Source of the DNA: Bacteroidales bacterium
GTDB lineage: Bacteria; Bacteroidota; Bacteroidia; Bacteroidales; UBA12077
NCBI GenBank assembly: GCA_030600625.1
Contig: JAUVLS010000034.1
Location: 1 to 9,006 of the forward strand
Direction: 5' to 3'
Length of the DNA: 9,006 bases
The notes beneath the pieces are model-generated. The model saw nothing but the letters and a program-made list of their open reading frames with translations. It searched no databases and was not told where the DNA came from. Both the position numbers and the translations under genes were made by a program. Shown one piece after another: positions 1 to 5,701 of this stretch (position 1 is the first letter of the stretch; each line of letters begins with the position of its first letter).

Positions 1-12
1 TATCCTGTTAGT

Positions 13-52
13 TATGAGTGATTAAATCTATAATCTGATTTAGTTATTTGTA
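13..52 (+). other. Possible RNA hairpin upstream of cobU
   Basis: Positions 13-28 can pair with 37-52 around an 8-base loop, giving 16 consecutive pairs if read as + strand RNA. Five of these are G-U wobbles and only one is G-C (C28-G37). Because of the wobbles, the structure works for + strand RNA and not for the opposite strand. No T run follows, so it is not a classical intrinsic terminator. It could be the tail of a leader structure or the end of an upstream transcript. In DNA this AT-rich a fold of this quality can occur by chance, so the call is weak. Confidence 0.2.
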
Positions 53-82
53 CTAATAAAGATTATAAATCACACATAAAAT

Positions 83-601
83 ATGGCAAAAGTAATATTC
101 ATAACAGGTGGCCAACGTTCAGGTAAAAGTAGTTTTGCACAAAACAAAGCTCTTGAACTAACCAAGAATCCAGTTTATTTGGCAACTTCAAGAATTTGGG
201 ATAAAGATTTCAAAAATCGTGTTGACAAACATAAAAATGACAGATCGGATATTTGGACAAATATTGAAGAAGAAAAAGAAATATCTAAACATGATTTAGG
301 AGGTAAAATTGTTGTTCTTGATTGCATTACACTTTGGTTAACAAACTTTTTTTCTGATACTGAATATGATCTTGAAAGAAGTTTAAATCAAGCCAAAAAG
401 GAATGGAGTAAATTTATTGATCAAGATGCTACAATTCTTGTTGTATCAAATGAAATTGGAATGGGTGTACATGCAGAAACAGAAGGAGCACGAAAATTCA
501 CCGATTTACAAGGCTGGATGAATCAATATATTGCCAAACAAGCGAATGAAGTATATTTAATGATTTCCGGAATACCTTTAAAAATAGCTTCTAGCCTTTA
601 G
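83..601 (+). CDS. cobU: CobU: adenosylcobinamide kinase / adenosylcobinamide-phosphate guanylyltransferase
   Basis: This bifunctional cytosolic enzyme phosphorylates adenosylcobinamide and then transfers GMP to form adenosylcobinamide-GDP, the substrate of CobS. The 172-residue length is normal for the family. The P-loop GGQRSGKS is at residues 9-16. The RV-DKH-KNDR stretch contains His50, which aligns in position with the guanylylated histidine of Salmonella CobU (His46). A Walker-B-like VVLD ends at Asp80, VSNEIGMG is at 121-128, and the family C-terminal pattern LQGWMNQYIAKQANEVYLMISGIPLK follows in shorter conserved pieces. No Shine-Dalgarno is visible before the ATG, as is usual in Bacteroidota. 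It is the first of four co-directional nucleotide-loop genes. The last codons and the TAG stop lie inside a heptamer repeat, so the C-terminal ASSL tail is probably repeat-derived and not functional. Confidence 0.96.
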   Translation: MAKVIFITGGQRSGKSSFAQNKALELTKNPVYLATSRIWDKDFKNRVDKHKNDRSDIWTNIEEEKEISKHDLGGKIVVLDCITLWLTNFFSDTEYDLERSLNQAKKEWSKFIDQDATILVVSNEIGMGVHAETEGARKFTDLQGWMNQYIAKQANEVYLMISGIPLKIASSL

Positions 602-616
602 CTATTAGCTTTTAGC
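582..616 (+). repeat. Heptamer tandem array, TAGC family (5 units), overlapping the cobU 3' end
   Basis: Five consecutive 7-base units all end in TAGC: AAATAGC (582-588), TTCTAGC (589-595), CTTTAGC (596-602), TATTAGC (603-609) and TTTTAGC (610-616). The following bases can be read as looser heptamers (AAAAACT, TTAAACC, ATTAAAC) to 637, two bases before the cobT ATG at 640. The first two units and part of the third encode the last residues of CobU, and the third contains the TAG stop at 599-601. The period is clear; the function is unknown. Confidence 0.8.
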
Positions 617-639
617 AAAAACTTTAAACCATTAAACTA

Positions 640-1653
640 ATGAACAATATTTTAAAAGAACAATTACAACATAAAATCAATAACAAAACTAAGCCTTTAG
701 GTTCATTGGGGAAATTAGAAGAAATTGCTTTACAAATTGGTCAAATTCAAAATACAACTACTCCCGAATTAAAAAATCCAACAATCCTTGTATTTGCTGC
801 CGACCACGGATTAGCTGATGCCGGCGTTAGTCCATTTCCAAAAGAAGTTACACAACAAATGGTTCTGAATTTTTTAAATAATGGTGCTGCAATTAATGTG
901 TTTAGCAAACAAAACGGAATTAATTTAAAAGTTATTGATGCCGGAGTTGATGCTGATTTTGGAAACGATACAAACCTTATCCATGCTAAAATCGCTAACG
1001 GAACAAAAAACATTCTCGAGAGCGCTGCCATGACAATTGAAGAATGTAAAAAAGCTATGAAAACCGGAGGTGAAATTGTTGAAGAACAATTTAAGTCTGG
1101 TTGCAATATTATTGGTTTTGGAGAAATGGGAATTGGAAATACTTCTTCGGCATCACTTATAATGAGTAAAATAACCAGATTACCTATTGAAGAATGTATT
1201 GGAAAAGGAACAGGACACGATGATGAAGGATTAAAACACAAAAAGAAAATTCTCAAACAAGCTTTTGAGAAGTATCAGCTAAATAGCGATCCTCTTGAGA
1301 TTCTCTCAACTTTTGGAGGTTTTGAAATCGCAATGATTACAGGTGCATTTTTGAAAGCCACAGAGTTAAATATGACTATTATGGTAGATGGTTTTATTGT
1401 AACATCTGCGTTACTTGTAGCACAAAAAATAAATCCTGAAATATTAAACAATTGTATATTTGCTCATACATCAAATGAACAGGGTCATACTAAAATGCTG
1501 GAATATTTAAACGCTAAACCAATTTTAAATTTAGAAATGCGTTTAGGCGAAGGAACCGGTGCTGCTATTGCTTATCCAATTATAAAATCGGCTGTGAATT
1601 TTTTAAATGAAATGGCTAGCTTTGAAGATGCCGGTGTTTCGAATAAGGAATAG
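640..1653 (+). CDS. cobT: CobT: nicotinate-nucleotide--dimethylbenzimidazole phosphoribosyltransferase
   Basis: CobT transfers phosphoribose from nicotinate mononucleotide to a lower-ligand base (dimethylbenzimidazole or a related base), giving alpha-ribazole 5'-phosphate for CobS. The 337 residues cover the full family length. Visible signatures are TKPLGSLG at 17-24, FAADHG at 52-57, GFGEMGIGNT at 159-168 and RLGEGTGAA at 301-309. Glu304 in the last motif corresponds to the catalytic glutamate of Salmonella CobT (Glu317), and Glu162 to its second key glutamate (Glu174). The C-terminal MASFEDAGVS is also typical. The start at 640 lies 38 bases after the cobU stop, in an A-rich leader without a Shine-Dalgarno. 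The long open frame on the opposite strand inside this gene is a shadow. Confidence 0.97.
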   Translation: MNNILKEQLQHKINNKTKPLGSLGKLEEIALQIGQIQNTTTPELKNPTILVFAADHGLADAGVSPFPKEVTQQMVLNFLNNGAAINVFSKQNGINLKVIDAGVDADFGNDTNLIHAKIANGTKNILESAAMTIEECKKAMKTGGEIVEEQFKSGCNIIGFGEMGIGNTSSASLIMSKITRLPIEECIGKGTGHDDEGLKHKKKILKQAFEKYQLNSDPLEILSTFGGFEIAMITGAFLKATELNMTIMVDGFIVTSALLVAQKINPEILNNCIFAHTSNEQGHTKMLEYLNAKPILNLEMRLGEGTGAAIAYPIIKSAVNFLNEMASFEDAGVSNKE

Positions 1654-1661
1654 CCAGATTG

Positions 1662-1696
1662 GAGTATCGAGATATGAGACATGAGACATGAGATGA
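1662..1696 (+). repeat. Heptamer tandem array, GAG family (5 units), just after cobT
   Basis: Five consecutive 7-base units each begin with GAG: GAGTATC (1662-1668), GAGATAT (1669-1675), GAGACAT (1676-1682), GAGACAT (1683-1689) and GAGATGA (1690-1696). Two of them are identical. The array starts 8 bases after the cobT stop. Between it and the next array (1697-1747) I see no repeat, only a locally more GC-rich patch around 1698-1711. Confidence 0.8.
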
Positions 1697-1747
1697 AGGA
1701 TGCAGCGGCAGTTAAATTATTAATCGAACTCTATTTAGGCATTGACT

Positions 1748-1796
1748 ACACAGAACACAGAACACAGAACTTGATACTTGACACTAAATACAAAAA
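1748..1796 (+). repeat. Heptamer tandem array, AC family (7 units), running up to the cobS start
   Basis: Seven consecutive 7-base units each begin with AC: three exact ACACAGA copies (1748-1768), then ACTTGAT (1769-1775), ACTTGAC (1776-1782), ACTAAAT (1783-1789) and ACAAAAA (1790-1796). The pattern grades from exact to degenerate towards the gene and ends two bases before the cobS ATG at 1799. It therefore occupies the whole region where a ribosome would load for cobS. Confidence 0.8.
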
Positions 1797-1798
1797 GA

Positions 1799-2569
1799 AT
1801 GAAAAAACAATGGAGGTTATTCCTCACTGCTATCATGTTTTACACCAGAATCCCTGTTCCTAAAAACATTGATCATTCAGATGAAATGTTAAACAAAAGC
1901 ACCAAATATTTTTCACTTATTGGTTGGATTGTTGGGGGTTTTGGAGCACTTGTATTTTATATTTGTCAGTTTGTATTTCCATTGTCAATTTCGATTATTT
2001 TAAGCATGGTTAGTACAATCTTGTTAACAGGAGCTTTTCACGAAGATGGTTTTGCCGATTCGTGCGATGCGTTTGGTGGAGGTTGGACTAAAGAAAAGAT
2101 TCTTAAGATTATGAAAGATTCAAGAATTGGCACCTACGGAACTGTAGGTTTAATTCTTATTCTTTTTACGAAATATTTAAGCTTAACAAACGTTCATACT
2201 GAACAAATCCCATATGTTTTGTTTGCAGCTCATGCCCTGAGCAGATATACTGCAACGGGCATAATCTTTTTTTCGGAATATACACGCGATGATGATAAAA
2301 GCAAATCGAAACCTGTTGGAAAAAGCTTATCCTCAACAGATTATTTTATCTCCTTTATTTTTGGTAGTACTCCTCTCCTTCTATTGTCAGTTGTTTATTC
2401 ATATTGGTATTTATTAATCTTAATAACAATAATTCCAATAATATTCTTTTTAAAACGATATTTTGAGAAATGGATAGGAGGTTTTACCGGTGATGCATTA
2501 GGTGCAACCCAACAAGTTTCAGAAATCGTTTTTTATCTTAGTTTTATTGTAATAAGCAATTTCATTTAA
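1799..2569 (+). CDS. cobS: CobS: adenosylcobinamide-GDP ribazoletransferase (cobalamin synthase)
   Basis: CobS is an integral membrane enzyme that joins adenosylcobinamide-GDP to alpha-ribazole (phosphate), completing the nucleotide loop. I start it at the ATG at 1799 (256 residues, normal for the family). An in-frame TTG at 1778 would add seven residues that are only repeat sequence. Family motifs are the Asp-rich FHEDGFADSCDAFGGG at 80-95, KDSRIGTYG at 106-114, and the C-terminal GGFTGDALGATQQ at 227-239. Hydrophobic stretches at about 38-80, 112-125, 138-158, 183-218 and 242-256 fit a polytopic inner-membrane protein. The stop TAA (2567-2569) shares its last base with the cobC ATG, indicating coupled translation. 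Confidence 0.96.
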   Translation: MKKQWRLFLTAIMFYTRIPVPKNIDHSDEMLNKSTKYFSLIGWIVGGFGALVFYICQFVFPLSISIILSMVSTILLTGAFHEDGFADSCDAFGGGWTKEKILKIMKDSRIGTYGTVGLILILFTKYLSLTNVHTEQIPYVLFAAHALSRYTATGIIFFSEYTRDDDKSKSKPVGKSLSSTDYFISFIFGSTPLLLLSVVYSYWYLLILITIIPIIFFLKRYFEKWIGGFTGDALGATQQVSEIVFYLSFIVISNFI

Positions 2570-3096
2570 TGAATATTTATTTAATTCGTCATACAAGTGT
2601 AGCAATAAGTCCGGGAATATGCTATGGACAATCGGATGTTGATGTGGCTGACACGTTCAAAAATGAAGCTCAAATAATTGAAAATCAAATCTCAAAAATT
2701 AACTTTGATAAATTATACTCAAGTCCTTTATTAAGATGTAAAAAATTATCAGAGTACCTTTTTAGTTCAGATATAATTTACGATGATCGCTTAATGGAAC
2801 TTAATTTTGGCGAATGGGAATTACAAGAATGGGATAAAATTAAACATCCTGATATAAATCGTTGGATGACCGATTTTGTAAATACATCATGCCCAAATGG
2901 TGAATCTTTTATCGAATTACATAATAGAGTAAACTCATTTCTTTTAGATATCCAAAGTAAACATCTGGAAAACATAGTAATTATTACTCATGGCGGAGTA
3001 ATCAGAAGCTTTATTGCTCATATTCAAAATAAAGATTTAAAAAATGCTTTTAAAAGGGATATTAAATATGGTAAGATTATCAATATAGAATTCTAA
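2569..3096 (+). CDS. cobC: CobC: histidine phosphatase, probable alpha-ribazole-5'-phosphate phosphatase
   Basis: This 175-residue protein belongs to the phosphoglycerate-mutase-like histidine phosphatase superfamily. By context it removes the 5' phosphate from alpha-ribazole phosphate or adenosylcobalamin 5'-phosphate, the last step of nucleotide-loop assembly. It shows the N-terminal LIRHT motif with catalytic His8 preceded by Arg7, SSPLLRC at 51-57 with Arg56, MELNFGEWE at 76-84 with the acid/base Glu77, and the second catalytic histidine in ITHGGVIR (His141). The superfamily is functionally broad, so the substrate call depends on the one-base overlap with cobS and the position in the operon. 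It is the last gene of the operon before a convergent gene. Confidence 0.9.
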   Translation: MNIYLIRHTSVAISPGICYGQSDVDVADTFKNEAQIIENQISKINFDKLYSSPLLRCKKLSEYLFSSDIIYDDRLMELNFGEWELQEWDKIKHPDINRWMTDFVNTSCPNGESFIELHNRVNSFLLDIQSKHLENIVIITHGGVIRSFIAHIQNKDLKNAFKRDIKYGKIINIEF

Positions 3097-3143
3097 TTGA
3101 ACCTTACTGCAATTAAAATCTTATTTGCAAAAATAATTATCTC

Positions 3144-5477
3144 TTAATACGATATATATTTTACATAAATATTAATATTTCTGTTTCGGCCTTTATCATC
3201 AGAACAGGATATTTGCACCTTTCCTTCAGGTGGATCAAAGAAAATTTTCTCATTCGTATTAACTGCCTTATAAAACTTATTATTAATATACCAATATATT
3301 TTCTCAACATCGTTAGAAGCATGGCAGCTTAACATAATCTGCATTTCATCTTCTGTATCTAAATAATATTCATTTTCATTAACTGGAGAAGTAATTACAG
3401 GTGCATCTCCTGACATCAATCTTTCACATTCACTATTATGTGGTGGAATCTTAAGGTATCTTACATTATTTGTTTCATAATATGTAATCATTTCGGCAGA
3501 TAAATTTGGAAATTGAGCTTCTATATAACCAGTTTTTGGTTTACACGAAGTACAATAGGAAATTGATGAATCAATTGAGATTGGAACTACTTTAATATGC
3601 TCGCACACCTTCATTGATGAGACACCGGGAATAAAGTAATCGATTATATCACTTTCGCAATATTCAGATGGAATTAATCCTGTTTCGGGGCAAACAGCTC
3701 TAAAACTCAAACTTGCTGGAGTATGAAACCATTCTGTTTCAGAATTATAATCAATTGCATTAAACACCTTAAATAATAATGGTGATGCTTTTTCTGCCCC
3801 ACTTAATTCTGGTACACCTTCGCCAGAAAAATTTCCAACCCAAGTTCCTACTGTGTATTTCTTATTGTATCCAATACTCCAGGCATCTCTCCTTCCGTAT
3901 GAAGTTCCTGTCTTCCATCCTATTTTAGGCATATGTTGGCTATTAGACCAATCCAAAGGAAGATCAGGCCTTGTTAATTGGGTCAAGATATCTGTAATCA
4001 TAAAAGTTGACTCTTTCGATAGCAGTTCTATTTCGGATGTAGATTTAGATTCTGTAACATATTGTAGATTTTTGTATAAGCCTTCATTAGCAAAAGAAGC
4101 ATACATTGATGTCAATTCTTCGAGTGTTGTTCCACATCCACCAAGGATCATAGATAATCCAAGATGATTTTGATCTTTCTTAATCTGTTTAAAATTTATA
4201 TCTATCAACTTTTCTATCAAAATTTGGGATTCCAGTTGAGCTAAAACTTTAACTGCCGGAACATTTAACGAATTAGAAAGTGCAAATTCGATACTAACAT
4301 TACCATAAAATTCTCCATTATAGTTTTCCGGTTCGTATCCCGATAAACTTAAAGGAACATCACTTACGCAAGATTTAGGCGTAATCAAACCACGATCTAT
4401 TGCGATTCCATATAAAAGAGGTTTTAAAGTACTACCCGGAGATCTTACCGCTATTATTCCATCTACCTGACCACCGTCTTCTTCATTATAAAAATCAGCA
4501 GATCCAATATATGCTTTAACCTGTCGTGTTTCGTTTTCAATAATCAAGCAAATTGCATTCTTAATATTCTGAAAATATAATCCCTGACTATAATTCTTTA
4601 CAATAGTTTCTATTTTCTTTTGCATTTCAAAGTCCAAACTCGAATAAATTATCTTATGCCCTGGATATTTTTTCTTTAAGCGATACGATAAGTGTGGAGC
4701 AATTTTAGGCACTTCTCTCCTATATGCATTAAGTGGTTCTTCTATGGCATCTTCAATATCTTTCTTTTTAAATAATTTACTTTCCTGATATCTCCGAAGC
4801 CATATATTTCTTTCACTTTTTATGAATTCATTATTTTTACCCAACTTAAGAGAAACCGGTCGATTTGGTATAATCGACAATGCTGCAATTTCTCCTATAC
4901 TCAGGTGGCCAGGCAGTTTTCCAAGATATATAACAGAAGCAGATTTGACACCTTCAATATTACTTCCAAATGGCACCAGATTAAGGTATAACTGTAATAT
5001 TTCATCCTTTGTATAATGCCATTCCAATTGAATAGCTCTGAACATCTCTTTTAATTTATTACTGTACGTTCTGGGCTTCGGATCGATTAATCGTGCTACT
5101 TGCATCGTAATAGTTGATGCTCCGGATGTTCTTTTACCTGTTCTTATATTATTAAAAGCAGCCCTTACAATCGCCACAGGATTAATACCATAGTGATAAT
5201 AAAAATATTTATCTTCTTTAAAAATAATTGCTTTTTTAAGCTCTGGAGTAATTTCTTCAAGCTCCGTATACATTCTCCACTTATCATCATAAGATAAAAA
5301 CCCGTGAATTAATGTACTATCTTGTGAATAGATAATTGTTGAATACTCAATTTTAGTATTTACAGGATAAATAACATCTAGTAAAAAAAATATTATAAAT
5401 AAGGAGAAAAAACCAAAAACTGTATATTTTAATTTTAAGGGTATCTCTTTAAAAAATTTAATTATTTTTCTATCCAT
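3144..5477 (-). CDS. pbpC: PbpC: bifunctional penicillin-binding protein 1C (glycosyltransferase/transpeptidase)
   Basis: This inner-membrane peptidoglycan synthase faces the periplasm. I start it at the ATG at 5477 (777 residues). The frame extends upstream to a TTG at 5516, which would add 13 residues, but the ATG is more credible. The order of parts is: a short cytosolic N terminus; a membrane anchor at about 18-37; a GT51 glycosyltransferase domain with catalytic Glu88 in EDKYFYYHYG and GASTITMQ at 119-126; and a transpeptidase domain with SxxK (Ser349-Lys352 in PGSTLKP), SxN (Ser403-Asn405) and KTGTS from Lys522. A cysteine-containing linker (CPETG...C...C...YC-xx-C) and a BiPBP_C domain from about 695 to the end complete the PbpC architecture. 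All catalytic motifs are intact. It is convergent with cobC and divergent from the macroglobulin gene, its usual functional partner. Confidence 0.96.
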   Translation of the reverse strand: MDRKIIKFFKEIPLKLKYTVFGFFSLFIIFFLLDVIYPVNTKIEYSTIIYSQDSTLIHGFLSYDDKWRMYTELEEITPELKKAIIFKEDKYFYYHYGINPVAIVRAAFNNIRTGKRTSGASTITMQVARLIDPKPRTYSNKLKEMFRAIQLEWHYTKDEILQLYLNLVPFGSNIEGVKSASVIYLGKLPGHLSIGEIAALSIIPNRPVSLKLGKNNEFIKSERNIWLRRYQESKLFKKKDIEDAIEEPLNAYRREVPKIAPHLSYRLKKKYPGHKIIYSSLDFEMQKKIETIVKNYSQGLYFQNIKNAICLIIENETRQVKAYIGSADFYNEEDGGQVDGIIAVRSPGSTLKPLLYGIAIDRGLITPKSCVSDVPLSLSGYEPENYNGEFYGNVSIEFALSNSLNVPAVKVLAQLESQILIEKLIDINFKQIKKDQNHLGLSMILGGCGTTLEELTSMYASFANEGLYKNLQYVTESKSTSEIELLSKESTFMITDILTQLTRPDLPLDWSNSQHMPKIGWKTGTSYGRRDAWSIGYNKKYTVGTWVGNFSGEGVPELSGAEKASPLLFKVFNAIDYNSETEWFHTPASLSFRAVCPETGLIPSEYCESDIIDYFIPGVSSMKVCEHIKVVPISIDSSISYCTSCKPKTGYIEAQFPNLSAEMITYYETNNVRYLKIPPHNSECERLMSGDAPVITSPVNENEYYLDTEDEMQIMLSCHASNDVEKIYWYINNKFYKAVNTNEKIFFDPPEGKVQISCSDDKGRNRNINIYVKYISY

Positions 5478-5527
5478 ATTAAACCGTAGTAAAGATTTTG
5501 TGAAAAATTCTTTCAATTAACTCCGAA

Positions 5528-5535
5528 TAAAAGTA
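5528..5535 (-). promoter_or_regulatory. pbpC: Possible pbpC promoter -7 element
   Basis: Read on the minus strand, 5535-5528 is TACTTTTA, matching the Bacteroidota -7 consensus TAnnTTTG at all but the last base. It would start transcription near 5520, giving a leader of roughly 40 bases before the ATG at 5477 and making the upstream TTG start unlikely. I do not see a convincing -33 TTTG at the right distance, so the call is weak. Confidence 0.2.
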
Positions 5536-5600
5536 AACCCTTTTTGAATTTTTTCGAATACATATCACTAATTAAATCTTATTTTGTAAAACTTTTTTCT

Positions 5601-5608
5601 TAGCTTTA
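5601..5608 (+). promoter_or_regulatory. Possible -7 promoter element for the macroglobulin gene
   Basis: TAGCTTTA matches the Bacteroidota -7 consensus TAnnTTTG at all but the last base. A TTTG lies at 5583-5586, but the 14-base gap is shorter than the usual spacing of the -33 element. If used, transcription would begin near 5614 and the direct repeat at 5641-5697 would lie in the 5' untranslated region. Confidence 0.22.
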
Positions 5609-5640
5609 TTAACAAATTTAAATTCAACGGGGATTTTTTA

Positions 5641-5697
5641 TCAAATACTCATTATTAAGTAATAAAAATAGTTTCAAACACTCATTTATAAAGTCAT
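5641..5697 (+). repeat. Imperfect direct repeat before the macroglobulin gene, possible operator
   Basis: Copy 1 (5641-5663) and copy 2 (5674-5697) share TCAAA-x-ACTCATT, then A-T/A-AAGT, then x-AT. About 20 of 23 positions match, with one single-base insertion in copy 2. The start-to-start distance is 33 bases, close to three helical turns. Copy 2 ends four bases before the ATG at 5702. The spacing would suit a protein binding the same face of the helix, or a paired RNA element in the leader. No known operator is recognised. Confidence 0.5.
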
Positions 5698-5701
5698 TAC
5701 A

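Noticed and set aside
43..50. Promoter for cobU ending in TTTG
   Set aside because: Only the TTTG half of the TAnnTTTG consensus matches and no suitable -33 element is visible.
747..1256. Long open frame on the minus strand inside cobT
   Set aside because: It lies entirely opposite cobT, and its translation has no recognisable motif and the Phe/Ile/Ser/Pro bias of an antisense reading of an AT-rich gene.
1778..1798. TTG start giving CobS seven extra residues
   Set aside because: The extra residues are encoded only by heptamer repeat sequence, and the ATG at 1799 gives the normal family N terminus.
1681..1863. Small + strand open frame of 60 codons between cobT and cobS
   Set aside because: It starts inside one heptamer array, passes through another and ends inside cobS in a different frame. 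Its composition is explained by the repeats.
3108..3129. Inverted repeat TGCAA/TTGCA between cobC and pbpC as a bidirectional terminator
   Set aside because: Only five base pairs with a 12-base loop and no convincing T run, so it cannot be supported as a terminator.
3853..5016. Short + strand open frames opposite pbpC
   Set aside because: They lie inside a strongly supported gene with intact domains throughout and show no independent signal.
5478..5516. TTG start giving PbpC thirteen extra residues
   Set aside because: The ATG at 5477 leaves a normal short cytosolic tail before the membrane anchor, and a possible promoter would place the TTG almost at the transcript start.
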